64,000 nt of DNA from contig CBDCWE010000003.1 in the NCBI GenBank assembly GCA_965223355.1, positions 2,790,001 through 2,854,000 on the forward strand. Reading direction: 5' to 3'. Source of the stretch: Tectiglobus sp965223355 (GTDB taxonomy: Bacteria > Pseudomonadota > Alphaproteobacteria > Rhizobiales > Hyphomicrobiaceae). Below the pieces are notes generated by a model. That model was not told where the DNA came from, did no database searches, and worked only from the letters and a program-made list of their open reading frames with translations. A program made the position numbers and the translations under genes. This document shows positions 36,051 to 44,006 of this stretch, piece by piece; positions within the stretch are counted from its first letter, which is position 1; each line of letters starts with the position of its first letter.

Positions 36051-36887
36051 ATGAATACCATCCAAAACTTCGCTTTTGATGAAAATCTCGTGCGTGTAGT
36101 GGTGTGCGCGGATGAGCCGTGGTTCGTCGGCGTCGATGTTTGCCGGGCGTTGGGCATTTCCAAGCCTCGAACATCGCTTGATCTGCTCGATGAAGACGAA
36201 AAGGGGGCCCATAGTATGGGCACCCTTGGCGGTGAACAAACCATGATCATCGTCTCCGAACCGGGCGTCTACCGCCTTGTGTTCCGTTCGCGCAAGCCGG
36301 AAGCCGAACGCTTCAAGCGCTGGCTGGCGCATGACGTGCTGCCGGAATTGCGCCGCGCCGGCCTGTTCGCCGTCACCAACCCTCCCGATCCGCCTTCGGA
36401 CCCGGCCGTCGAAGGCCTGCTGCATCGCCTGCAAGTGATCCGCGAGGCGCGCATTCTGTTCGGACGTGAACGCGCGCGCAGCTTGTGGCGCACAGTCGGT
36501 CTGCCCGATGTGCCGCCGCCGCCGATCGGTCCAGCGCAACAGGCCCGCATTTGCCTGCGCCATCTGCTCGATGCCGACACCGAGACCGGCGGCCCGGCGA
36601 TCCGCGACACCCTCGAGGCCGCGCTCGATTATGACGAAATGGCACGCGCCACGTTGATCTGCATCGGCATCCGGCCTGATCCCGATTGCGATGGCTTCAT
36701 CGTCGCCAACACCAACTCGCGCCTGATCGCGATCTTCGATGGCACGGATTGGGCGAACGGCCGTCACATGCGCACGCTCAGGCGACTGCCCGGCGCCACC
36801 GCAGCCGGCGGGCAGCGCTATGGCGGCCAGCCCGTGCGCGGCACCTGGCTCAGCGCCGACCTGCTGGATGATGAGTCGTCGGCCTAA
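36051..36887 (+). CDS. BRO-N domain phage-type antirepressor
   Basis: A 278-residue protein. The BRO-N DNA-binding domain covers about residues 1-105 (FDENLVRVVVCADEPWFVGV, VCRALGISKPRTSLDLLDED, GVYRLVFRSRKPEAERFKRW). It is followed by a less conserved helical region and a C-terminal half with repeated Arg-Asp segments that I do not recognise. Phage antirepressors with BRO-N switch prophage gene expression. The ATG at 36051 is supported by AGG upstream and by alignment with the truncated paralogue at 34185. Confidence 0.82.
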   Translation: MNTIQNFAFDENLVRVVVCADEPWFVGVDVCRALGISKPRTSLDLLDEDEKGAHSMGTLGGEQTMIIVSEPGVYRLVFRSRKPEAERFKRWLAHDVLPELRRAGLFAVTNPPDPPSDPAVEGLLHRLQVIREARILFGRERARSLWRTVGLPDVPPPPIGPAQQARICLRHLLDADTETGGPAIRDTLEAALDYDEMARATLICIGIRPDPDCDGFIVANTNSRLIAIFDGTDWANGRHMRTLRRLPGATAAGGQRYGGQPVRGTWLSADLLDDESSA

Positions 36888-37188
36888 CTTGCATCATAGG
36901 TCCCGGCGGCCCGATCCAGGCCACCGCGCAGCGCCAACCAACACTTTTTTGCGGCGGACTGCCGTATCTGTGAACGCGCGCCGCGCCCCTCGACGACGGA
37001 CATGGCACGCTTGACCCCACCGGCTGAGCTGCCACGGTGCCGCCCCATCGCGACAGAGGCGCCAGTTCGGTAGCGAGATCCCAATTGCGGCCATTGCGAG
37101 CCAAAGTATTGGCGGCCCGGCGATAGGCGGCAATCATGTCCGCAGTTGAAGGTGGTGCGGTCGCAAATCTTACGCTTGGAATGGCTCT
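36888..37188. other. no gene recognised
   Basis: Overlapping minus-strand frames such as MIAAYRRAANTLARNGRNWD look weakly protein-like, but no family is visible and Arg/Ser bias suggests shadows. Confidence 0.4.
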
Positions 37189-37506
37189 TCATGACCCATT
37201 GCAGTCATTCCTTCGGCCCGCGCAGCGGAAAATCTGAAGCTCGAAATCGTTGGGCAGCCGCGCTTTCTGGCCAGATGAGAGGCTCGTCAGTTGCCATGGC
37301 CAATTTGCCGTACACAGCCAGGGATCGACAACAGCACCGATTGTTTGCTTCAGATGCGACCTGTCCGGATTCTCATCGGCGTATCGCAGCAAGGTGATGC
37401 CCGGGTCATACTTGCCAACAAGTATGCCCCATCCAACATCGACGGTCGATGGCTCGGTAACCAGTTCTTTCCAAAGAGAAGTATCGATACATTCTCGGGT
37501 GGCCAT
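37189..37506 (-). CDS. hypothetical protein
   Basis: About 105 residues from MATRECIDTSLWKELVTEPS, with balanced composition (VGWGILVGKYDPGITLLRYA) and no membrane helix. The plus strand here has only low-quality frames. The family is unrecognised and the neighbours are phage/IS debris. Confidence 0.4.
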   Translation of the reverse strand: MATRECIDTSLWKELVTEPSTVDVGWGILVGKYDPGITLLRYADENPDRSHLKQTIGAVVDPWLCTANWPWQLTSLSSGQKARLPNDFELQIFRCAGRRNDCNGS

Positions 37507-37849
37507 CTGCAAGCCGAGGCTAACAGGCACGTTGCGCAATCACGGCCGTCGGTTGGCTAGGTGGTTATGAATGTGTCTATGACATGCGCGCGGTTGCGAA
37601 AGCGCGCGACCGTGTCTGATCCCGATGGGTGGACAACGACCTGGACGATGTGGTCGACATCGCGCAGCGAGGCCACTAAGATCGTGTCTGGCAGGCACTC
37701 ACTCGCTCGACGCCCCAGAGTTGTGCAACAGGATTTTGAATTTGAAGATTGTTAAGCGCTATCGCGGGATCGATTTCCTCCGGCGTGCCATCGATGAGTG
37801 TGAAAATCGGCATAGAGAAAACGGCCGGCGCCCGGAGTGGCTAGGCTTG

Positions 37850-39355
37850 ATGTTGGCTTTGACCGCGGTGCTAATGACTTCCGCAGTTTTCTGTGACGCC
37901 GCTCGCGCAGAATTCCAATACGTCCATAAAGTGCAAGGCTCGAAGCAGCTTGTAATCTTTGTGCACGGGCTATGGGGAGATCCCAAAAAATCTTTCGAGC
38001 CGTCGAATTACCTTGGAGTGAAGACTGGCCGATCATGGATGGAGTTGATGCGCACGGACAACACGACAGTCCGTGGCCAGCCTTCGTTGTCAGAATACTC
38101 AACAGCAACACTTGGCTATCCTGCGAATTACAGCGGGAGTTTGTCGACACACCAGGCGGCCAAAAACCTACTGACGGAGTTGTTTGATACAGGGCTGCTT
38201 CATGACAAAGATATGCGGGTTTATTTCATAGCACACAGCCTTGGTGGACTTGTCGTCAAAGCAATGATGTTGAGTGGAGATAGAAAAAAACGCACGCTTC
38301 TTGCTGCAAGGACGCAGGCCGTGATTTTTCTAGCAACGCCAAAGCGAGGCGCTCCGCTTGCGGATATTGCCTTGAAATTGCTACCACAGGTAATCACTGG
38401 TCGGATTATATTGGACCTCAAAACAGAAAACACATACTTGGGCGAGCTCCAAGACCAATGGGCCGTTTATACTAAGCAAACTGCAAGGAAGAAGCGCTTC
38501 GCTGTTTTTTGTGCATTTGAGACGGAAGATGTCATTGGAATACCGAACGTTATTGGGATTAGGCCTGTTCCACGGCTTTATGCATACACCGACTGTGACG
38601 AACTCGCATGGCCTGCCAACGGGGAAGACCATCTCAGTATAGCAAAGCCGACCGAAATAAGAACGTCCAATATATATGGATGGGTGCGGGGGCGCTTGAA
38701 CGATGTATCTGCCAGCAGTCGAAGCAAGGACCGTGCGGTGCCACAAGTGCCAGAACGCGGCCGGCTGGCTGCGGCCCAACGCGCACTTGACGATGAGCAA
38801 ACAAACCGGGCCACCGAGCCGCTAAATAAGTCTCAATTTTTCGCGGTGACACCAGCCCTCATTCGTGAAGCGCAACAGCGTCTCTTCGAACTCAATTATG
38901 ACGTTGGTGACATTGATGGAATGCTGGGTCAACGAACCCGACGGGCCATCTTGTCGTTTGAAGCTGACGCCAAGTTAACCCGAAACAAGGGTGAATTGAC
39001 GGCGACGACATTAAAGGCGTTACGAACTGCTAAAAGCTTGGCTCCGTGGGGAGCAATCGTTTATGCGCGTACTGCTAACCGATGGGGAGCGTCGTGGCAG
39101 CACAAAACCCGCAGAGAGGCAATCGCAGCGGCTATGAGAAGCTGTGGGCAATCGAGTTGTAGGGAACGGTTCTCGTTTTTTAGAGAAGACTGCGCAGCAT
39201 TTGCCCATTCGAGTTCCCACAGGATCATCGTGGCAGATGACACCGTGGGCAAAGCGACGAGCGCTGCGCTTGTCCAATGCCGGAAGACTAGCAAAGAGTG
39301 CAGCATTGTGGCCGCCTTCTGTGCGGACGGTAAGGGGGCACCAGATAATGACTAG
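37850..39355 (+). CDS. secreted lipase-like/peptidoglycan-binding/DUF4189 fusion
   Basis: 501 residues from the ATG at 37850 with a signal peptide (MLALTAVLMTSAVFCDAARA). Domain 1 (about 25-300) is an alpha/beta-hydrolase: VIFVHGLWGD (oxyanion/entry motif) and the nucleophile elbow IAHSLGGLVVKA with Ser near residue 130. Domain 2 (about 335-385) is a peptidoglycan-binding repeat (AQQRLFELNYDVGDIDGMLG). Domain 3 (about 398-495) matches DUF4189 (WGAIVYARTANRWGASWQHK, with several Cys pairs). GC is locally lower than the flanks. Likely an envelope-targeted hydrolase; substrate unknown. Confidence 0.78.
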   Translation: MLALTAVLMTSAVFCDAARAEFQYVHKVQGSKQLVIFVHGLWGDPKKSFEPSNYLGVKTGRSWMELMRTDNTTVRGQPSLSEYSTATLGYPANYSGSLSTHQAAKNLLTELFDTGLLHDKDMRVYFIAHSLGGLVVKAMMLSGDRKKRTLLAARTQAVIFLATPKRGAPLADIALKLLPQVITGRIILDLKTENTYLGELQDQWAVYTKQTARKKRFAVFCAFETEDVIGIPNVIGIRPVPRLYAYTDCDELAWPANGEDHLSIAKPTEIRTSNIYGWVRGRLNDVSASSRSKDRAVPQVPERGRLAAAQRALDDEQTNRATEPLNKSQFFAVTPALIREAQQRLFELNYDVGDIDGMLGQRTRRAILSFEADAKLTRNKGELTATTLKALRTAKSLAPWGAIVYARTANRWGASWQHKTRREAIAAAMRSCGQSSCRERFSFFREDCAAFAHSSSHRIIVADDTVGKATSAALVQCRKTSKECSIVAAFCADGKGAPDND

Positions 39356-39367
39356 AGGAGAGGATCA

Positions 39368-39787
39368 ATGCGTGCACCGGTTTTTGGATTATGCCTTGCA
39401 CTTGCGAGCTTGAGTGCACCGGCAAACGCTCTGCCTGCAAGTGTTCCCAACGAACCCGTTTCGTTCGGGGTATTGATCCAAGTACAAGGGAGTGCGGGTG
39501 GCAAGATTGGCCGGCGGTCTAAGCCCCACGTTGGTAAAGTCAAACCGCCATCGGTGCGCCGACCGGGCACTTCTAAGAGACCTCCAGCGCGCAGGAAGAA
39601 AAGGTTCCGGTTCCATGGAATCTGGCTGCCAACGTCGTGCCGGATAGTGTCTTCCGAACCTAGAGCTGGTGGCGTTCCTCATCGCGCATGTCGCGCAGTC
39701 CGAAGCAGTAACCGCTGCGACGGTCGGCCAGCCGTTATTTACGGGGCCAGAGACAGAAATTCTAAGCGAACGCGCCGCTGCCTTTGA
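39368..39787 (+). CDS. putative secreted basic peptide
   Basis: GAGGAGAGG lies before the ATG, 12 bases after the preceding hydrolase gene, so co-translation is likely. The product starts with a good signal peptide (MRAPVFGLCLALASLSAPAN). The rest is very Arg/Lys/Pro-rich and may be frameshifted after about residue 75, because another frame (from 39669) looks more protein-like. Low certainty on the 3' end. Confidence 0.4.
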   Translation: MRAPVFGLCLALASLSAPANALPASVPNEPVSFGVLIQVQGSAGGKIGRRSKPHVGKVKPPSVRRPGTSKRPPARRKKRFRFHGIWLPTSCRIVSSEPRAGGVPHRACRAVRSSNRCDGRPAVIYGARDRNSKRTRRCL

Positions 39788-40027
39788 CGAGATCTTGAGG
39801 CGACTCTCACGCTTTCTCGTGGCTAAATCCTTGATCTTTGCTCCATCCCGCAGATCAAGGCTGTCCACGCCCACTTCCGCAGCTGGCCCAAGGCCGACGA
39901 ACGCTGACTTTCCGCTTTTGAAGGTACTGCAGTCGTACCGTCGCAGCAACGATTGCTTAGGATCAGCCACCGGCAAATGTCGCCTATTCTCTGCTTCTCG
40001 ACCACCCGTTTCGCGAAAAGGTCGCTG

Positions 40028-40160
40028 CGCACGACTGGCGCCAATCCAGGACGTCGCGCGCGTGTGCTCCGGTTCTCCCGAAGCCATCGCCGCCCAGACC
40101 AGCACGTATCCGAACCGCAAGCTGGTGCGTGGCTGGTTTCGCGAGGCGAAGCAGGAATAG
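40028..40160 (+). repeat. 133-bp direct repeat shared with 41457-41590
   Basis: Nearly identical to the 3' part of the 53-residue ORF at 41429, encoding ...SPEAIAAQTSTYPNRKLVRG... and ending FREAKQE stop. Here it forms the end of a longer unconvincing frame from 39669. Confidence 0.7.
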
Positions 40161-40179
40161 GGTTAGTCGGCAAGACCTA

Positions 40180-40392
40180 GATCATCGTGCTTTAGAGCGG
40201 GTCCGACATAGGTGGAATCAAATCTTGATCCCACCTATGCCGGTAGTCCCGCTCTATATCTTTGAAAATAGATCATTTTTACCGACTTTGCTGCGTTCAC
40301 GGTGTGATCGAAACAAAGTCGGAAATGATCTAGAGGCGAGCAACCTGCCTTTATTCGGGATCGTTCCGATTCCGAATAAAGGCAGGTTGCTC
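40180..40392 (+). mobile_element. composite MITE with four hairpin modules
   Basis: TA-flanked (40178-40179, 40393-40394) in CTAG. It begins as module A but, after CTTT, carries a hairpin with arms AGAGCGGG...CCCGCTCT. A hairpin bounded by AGATCATTTTTACCGACTTTG and its complement follows, then module B. At least two elements must have inserted into an older one. Confidence 0.82.
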
Positions 40393-40394
40393 TA

Positions 40395-40638
40395 GCTTGG
40401 ATTTGATGAAGCTCTTTGCAAGACTGGTCACGAGATCAAGCGTCATGCCGCCGCCAGCCGCTGCACGTTCCAGCCCGGCACCGGGCCGGACGCTCGGCAG
40501 GGTCCCGTGCTGCGCGGTCGGCCGGCATGTCGGGGCAGGGCATTGGCATCAGAGCACGCGCTAGCGCTGTAGGCAGTTTTGATGCACGCGCTCAACGAGT
40601 TGGCAGCCCGATTGCTCAAATTAAACAACCAAATTTCG
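40395..40638. other. no gene recognised
   Basis: The stretch holds only short overlapping frames on both strands, with no family or ribosome site that I can support. Confidence 0.4.
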
Positions 40639-40673
40639 TTTGACAATATGTTATACGTATGTCATATATAACA
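40639..40673 (+). promoter_or_regulatory. higBA promoter with palindromic operator
   Basis: TTGACA (40640-40645) with TATATA/TATAAC about 17-21 bases on. The dyad TGTTATA...TATAACA (40649-40673) overlaps the -10 and is a candidate HigA operator just before the higB ATG at 40675. Confidence 0.65.
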
Positions 40674-40674
40674 C

Positions 40675-40956
40675 ATGATACAGAGTTTTGCTGATAAACG
40701 CACCAGGCGCTTTTTCGAAGACGGCATTTGCCATCGCCAATGGCGTCATTTCGAGGATGTCGCGCGACGCAAGCTGGACTTTCTGGACGTTGCCGTCGTT
40801 CTCGACGACCTGCGCGCGCCACCTGGCAACCGCCTCGAAGCATTGCAAGGCAACCGGCGCGGTCAACACAGCATTCGCATCAACGACCAATGGCGGATCT
40901 GTTTTGAATGGACCGACACCGGGCCGGAAAACGTTGAAATCGTCGATTATCACTGA
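40675..40956 (+). CDS. higB: HigB/RelE-family toxin
   Basis: A 93-residue RelE-superfamily mRNA interferase: IQSFADKRTRRFFEDGICHR, LEALQGNRRGQHSIRINDQW, and the end RICFEWTDTGPENVEIVDYH, typical of HigB. It cleaves ribosome-bound mRNA in the family. The antitoxin gene follows after 10 bases, the toxin-first order characteristic of higBA. Confidence 0.93.
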   Translation: MIQSFADKRTRRFFEDGICHRQWRHFEDVARRKLDFLDVAVVLDDLRAPPGNRLEALQGNRRGQHSIRINDQWRICFEWTDTGPENVEIVDYH

Positions 40957-40966
40957 GGACAAGACC

Positions 40967-41257
40967 ATGGCACGCATAAGAACACACCCCGGCGAGATGC
41001 TTGCCGAAGAATTCTTGAAACCGCTCGGGTTGAGCGCATCGCAACTTGCTGAGGCAATCGGTGTCCCGCAGAACCGGCTCACAGAAATCATTCGCGGGCG
41101 GCGCGGCGTCTCGGCCGACACGGCCCTGCGCCTTGGCCGCTACTTCGGCACAAGCGCCGAAGTCTGGACCAACATGCAGGCCGCTTACGACCTGTCGGTC
41201 GCACGATCCAAGACCGACTATTCACTCATCGAGCGCCGACAAGATTCCACGGGCTGA
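40967..41257 (+). CDS. higA: HigA-family antitoxin
   Basis: A 96-residue XRE-type HTH antitoxin (RTHPGEMLAEEFLKPLGLSA, then GVPQNRLTEIIRGRRGVSAD as the HTH). It should neutralise HigB and autoregulate through the upstream dyad. The start MARIRTHPGEM at 40967 is standard; longer frames start inside higB. Confidence 0.93.
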   Translation: MARIRTHPGEMLAEEFLKPLGLSASQLAEAIGVPQNRLTEIIRGRRGVSADTALRLGRYFGTSAEVWTNMQAAYDLSVARSKTDYSLIERRQDSTG

Positions 41258-41265
41258 CACAGCCG

Positions 41266-41321
41266 GCGGACAGCGGACAGCGGACAGCGGACAGCGGACA
41301 GCGGACAGCGGACAGCGGACA
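41266..41321. repeat. eight tandem 7-bp repeats
   Basis: GCGGACA is repeated eight times immediately after higA. It is a slippage-prone microsatellite. Confidence 0.92.
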
Positions 41322-41340
41322 ATTAAAGTGATCACCATCA

Positions 41341-41388
41341 AGTGGAGTTAGCCACAAGTGGAGTTATCCACAAGTGGACTTATCCATG
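41341..41388 (+). repeat. three 16-bp iterons carrying DnaA-box-like sequences
   Basis: The unit AGTGGAGTTATCCACA (with small variants) is repeated exactly every 16 bases, placing TTAGCCACA, TTATCCACA and TTATCCATG at 41348, 41364 and 41380. The middle one fits the DnaA consensus TTATNCACA. No replication gene is adjacent. Confidence 0.75.
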
Positions 41389-41428
41389 GGCACGATCACC
41401 CGCGTCATACTGACGGAGCTGGATCTCA

Positions 41429-41590
41429 ATGAAGCAGAAATTACGGGCGCGGTTCGCACGACTGGCGCCAATCCGGGACGTCGCGCGCGTGTTCTCCGGT
41501 TCTCCCGAAGCCATCGCCGCCCAGACCAGCACGTATCCGAACCGCAAGCTGGTGCGTGGCTGGTTTCGTGAGGCGAAGCAGAACAGTTAG
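41429..41590 (+). CDS. small basic protein (53 residues)
   Basis: The frame MKQKLRARFARLAPIRDVAR continues to ...RKLVRGWFREAKQNS. Its last 45 codons are duplicated at 40028-40160, with the reading frame conserved up to the stop. A conserved frame over a duplication supports coding, but no family or ribosome site is obvious. It lies between the iterons and an IS630 end remnant. Confidence 0.4.
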   Translation: MKQKLRARFARLAPIRDVARVFSGSPEAIAAQTSTYPNRKLVRGWFREAKQNS

Positions 41591-41614
41591 GTAGCGAACC
41601 CAAGTTTCGACTTC

Positions 41615-41669
41615 AAGAATCACTGTTCGCCAACAAACGCAACCCGCCAGTTTAAAAGAGGCGGAACAC
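41615..41669 (-). mobile_element. solo end of the IS630 element found at 58792-60030
   Basis: About 55 bases match the left end of the IS630 at 58792 in inverted orientation (GTGTTCCGCCTCTTTTAAAC...). The rest of the element is gone. Its terminal C plus TA plus G forms the CTAG used by the MITE next to it. Confidence 0.85.
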
Positions 41670-41671
41670 TA

Positions 41672-41804
41672 GATCATTGTGCTTTAAGTTGGAACCGCTA
41701 TTGCGGTTCCAACTTAAAGCACAAAGATGATCGCCACTTTAGAGGCGAGCAACTTTCTGCCTTTATTCGGGATCGTTCCGATTCCGAATAAAGGCAGGTT
41801 GCTC
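41672..41804 (+). mobile_element. two-hairpin MITE, copy 9
   Basis: Flanked by TA (41670-41671 and 41805-41806). The right TA is also the left target repeat of the IS5-type element at 41807, so the two are directly nested. Confidence 0.88.
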
Positions 41805-41820
41805 TAGGGCCTGTTGAGTA

Positions 41821-42162
41821 TCAGGCGCCATTGATGATTGCCGCCGCGGCGTAGATCATCGCGCTGAAGCTGGCGTCAGTTTTGTCGCTGCGCATAGCGA
41901 TGCGCTTGAACTCTTTGAGTTTGCAGAAGAAATTCTCGATGAGATGACGCCACTTATAGATTTCGGCGTCAATCTCCAGCGGCGCAACGCGATGCGGCAT
42001 TTGCGAAATGACGGCCTTGGCGCCGCGTTCGTTCAGCTCTTCGATGATCCAGTTCACATCGAACGCCTTATCGCCGAGCAAGGCATCGAACGCGACATCC
42101 TCAATGAGCGGCGCAACGCCAACCGTGTCGTGGCGATGGCCGGGCAGAAGTTCGAACCGCAC
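41821..42162 (-). CDS. IS5-family transposase, C-terminal frame
   Basis: 113 residues including VAFDALLGDKAFDVNWIIEE (Asp of the DDE triad), IEIDAEIYKWRHLIENFFCK-like sequence (EIYKWRHLIENFFCKLKEFK, the Glu) and FSAMIYAAAAI. It needs a frameshift from the upstream frame to give a full enzyme. Confidence 0.85.
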   Translation of the reverse strand: MRFELLPGHRHDTVGVAPLIEDVAFDALLGDKAFDVNWIIEELNERGAKAVISQMPHRVAPLEIDAEIYKWRHLIENFFCKLKEFKRIAMRSDKTDASFSAMIYAAAAIINGA

Positions 42163-42203
42163 GAGATTGCCGAGCGCGTCCGTGAGCGCCAGGATTTTGG
42201 TCG

Positions 42204-42575
42204 TCAGCCCGCCTCTCGACTTGCCGATAGCCTGGCTCCCGGTCCCCCTTTTGCGCCCTGTCCGTGGCGGTGGACCTTGACGATTGTTCCGTCGACCATC
42301 GCATATTCGATATCAGGATCGCCGGATAAAGCACCGAAAACGCGTTCAAAAACACCGAGCTTCACCCACTCTCGAAAGCGCTTGTAGACGCTGTTCCATT
42401 TGCCGAACTCTTCCGGTAGGTCGCGCCACGGACTGCCGGTCCGCACGATCCACAGGACGGCTTCCATGAACGTGCGGTTGTCGCTGCCCGTGCGGCCGGG
42501 GTCGGTTGGCTTGCCGAGGCAGTGCGGCGCCATCTTCTTCCACATACCGTCAGTGATCACACGCCGTGCAGCCAT
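42204..42575 (-). CDS. IS5-family transposase, N-terminal frame
   Basis: 123 residues: RTGSPWRDLPEEFGKWNSVY and the first catalytic Asp in YAMVDGTIVKVHRHG, after which the frame ends at SREAG. The sequence GCAAAAGGGGG near the end is a plausible slippery site. It is either a programmed or a decayed frameshift. Confidence 0.85.
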   Translation of the reverse strand: MAARRVITDGMWKKMAPHCLGKPTDPGRTGSDNRTFMEAVLWIVRTGSPWRDLPEEFGKWNSVYKRFREWVKLGVFERVFGALSGDPDIEYAMVDGTIVKVHRHGQGAKGGPGARLSASREAG

Positions 42576-42687
42576 TCAAGCCTCCCTCCAAAAGGAAGCT
42601 TGAATCAGAAAACAACTGATTCGTGAATCGCTGATACTCAACAGGCCCTAGACAAACAGCATCGCCACGTTAGTTTTCAGGAGACTG

Positions 42688-43359
42688 TTAGGCCCGCAAC
42701 AGTTCTGCGACAGATTTCCGCAAATAGGCCAGCACCTCATCTTCGAACCAGGGATTGCGCTTGAGCCACGCATTGTTGCGCCACGATGGATGCGGCAACG
42801 GCAGGTAACGGCAATCGCCGTTAACATACTGCCGCCAGTTGGCGACGGTTTCGGTCAGGTTCGCGCGGCATTTCGCGCCCAAATGCCAGCGCTGGGCATA
42901 TGCGCCGACCAGCAGAATGAGCCTTGGCGCCGTCAACTGCTCAAACAGATCGGCCCGCCAAGCCGGCGCGCATTCTCCTCTCGGCGGCAGATCTGCACCC
43001 TTTGCATCAAGACCTGGAAAGCAAAAGCCCATCGGGATGATCGCAATCCGGGACACATCGTAGAACGTCTCCTCATCGATCGCCATCCAACTGCGAAGCC
43101 GGTCACCGGATGGATCGGTAAACGGTACTCCCGATGCATGAACACGGGTTCCGGGCGCTTGTCCGCAGATCACAATCTTCGCGGTCGAAGAGACGCGCAA
43201 GACCGGCCTTGGCGCATGCCCCAGAGCCCGTCCGCGCGGTCTTTCAACACAGATCCTGCAGCTGCGAACCCGATCAACAAGCGCCGCAAGCTCACGGTTA
43301 TCCTTGGCTGAGCGCCGAACCATATCAAACCATTGCCGAGTTCGAACAGAGCCCGTCAT
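42688..43359 (-). CDS. uracil-DNA glycosylase superfamily protein
   Basis: About 223 residues of the UDG fold. Motif 1 is IVICGQAPGTRVHASGVPFTDPSGDRLRSW and motif 2 is LPLPHPSWRNNAWLKRNPWF; a CxxC pair lies near the N-terminus (CRICVE). Motif details resemble family 4/5 UDG-like proteins, but the Fe-S cysteine set is not clearly complete. It removes uracil or a related base in the family. The start is ambiguous (43383, 43359 or MVRRSAKD near 43323). It is convergent with nothing and probably monocistronic. Confidence 0.8.
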   Translation of the reverse strand: MTGSVRTRQWFDMVRRSAKDNRELAALVDRVRSCRICVERPRGRALGHAPRPVLRVSSTAKIVICGQAPGTRVHASGVPFTDPSGDRLRSWMAIDEETFYDVSRIAIIPMGFCFPGLDAKGADLPPRGECAPAWRADLFEQLTAPRLILLVGAYAQRWHLGAKCRANLTETVANWRQYVNGDCRYLPLPHPSWRNNAWLKRNPWFEDEVLAYLRKSVAELLRA

Positions 43360-43391
43360 CGTCGGCCCGGCGCCGACGGCCAACCGCGCGA

Positions 43392-44006
43392 CTATGTCAA
43401 TTGTGAACTCGGCCGCGCGGAAATCTCATCGTGCCAGCGCCTGACATGGATCAAGTTTTCCGGCACCGCCAGCCTGGCGACCTTCATAAAGTCGATCGCG
43501 ACCAGCCCGGTAATGTCGGCAATCGAGTAGCTCTCACCGGCCAGGAACGGCTGCTCGGCCAATGCCTTGTCCATCACCTCGAGGACCGCCATGGCGCGTG
43601 GTGCGTTGGCCTCCCCCCACGCCGGAAACTGTGGCACCTCCATGCCGGCCATCGCCGGATGCTGGTGGCGAAAACACTGTGAAACATGGAACAACAGCCC
43701 AAGGTCCATGCGTCGGTTCCACATCTCGACCATGGCTTTTTCCAGGGCCTGTTTGCCAAACAACACGGGCTCCGGATGCAGTTCCTCAAGGTACCGGCAG
43801 ATCGCCACGGATTCGGCGATGGCGGTGCCATCATCGAGCACCAACACCGGGACACGCTGCAGTGGATTAAGGGCGGTGAACGCCGCCGAGCGATGGTCGC
43901 CCTTGTTCAGCTCAATCTTCTCGAAGGCAATGTCGAGGCCCTTTTCCGCGACAAATATCTTCACGCGCCGCGGATTGGGAGCACGCTCCTGCTCAATGAT
44001 CTTCAT
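43392..44006 (-). CDS. glutathione S-transferase
   Basis: About 204 residues. The N-terminal thioredoxin fold has IIEQERAPNPRRVKIFVAEK and PVLVLDDGTAIAESVAICRY (the glutathione-binding Glu-Ser). The C-terminal helical domain has the N-capping box YSIADITGLVAIDF. I chose MKIIEQERAPNP at 44006 rather than 44066. The catalytic residue is not obvious; a Ser/Cys near residue 9 is replaced by AP-NP, as in the YfcF/YibF-like group. It likely conjugates or isomerises small electrophiles. Confidence 0.88.
   Translation of the reverse strand: MKIIEQERAPNPRRVKIFVAEKGLDIAFEKIELNKGDHRSAAFTALNPLQRVPVLVLDDGTAIAESVAICRYLEELHPEPVLFGKQALEKAMVEMWNRRMDLGLLFHVSQCFRHQHPAMAGMEVPQFPAWGEANAPRAMAVLEVMDKALAEQPFLAGESYSIADITGLVAIDFMKVARLAVPENLIHVRRWHDEISARPSSQLT

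Larger units (their letters stand above)
41807..42648 (-). mobile_element. IS5-family (IS427-type) insertion sequence
   Basis: 842 bp with perfect 18-bp terminal repeats GGGCCTGTTGAGTATCAG and its complement, flanked by TA (41805-41806, 42649-42650). It carries a transposase split into two frames, as expected for this subgroup. Confidence 0.9.
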
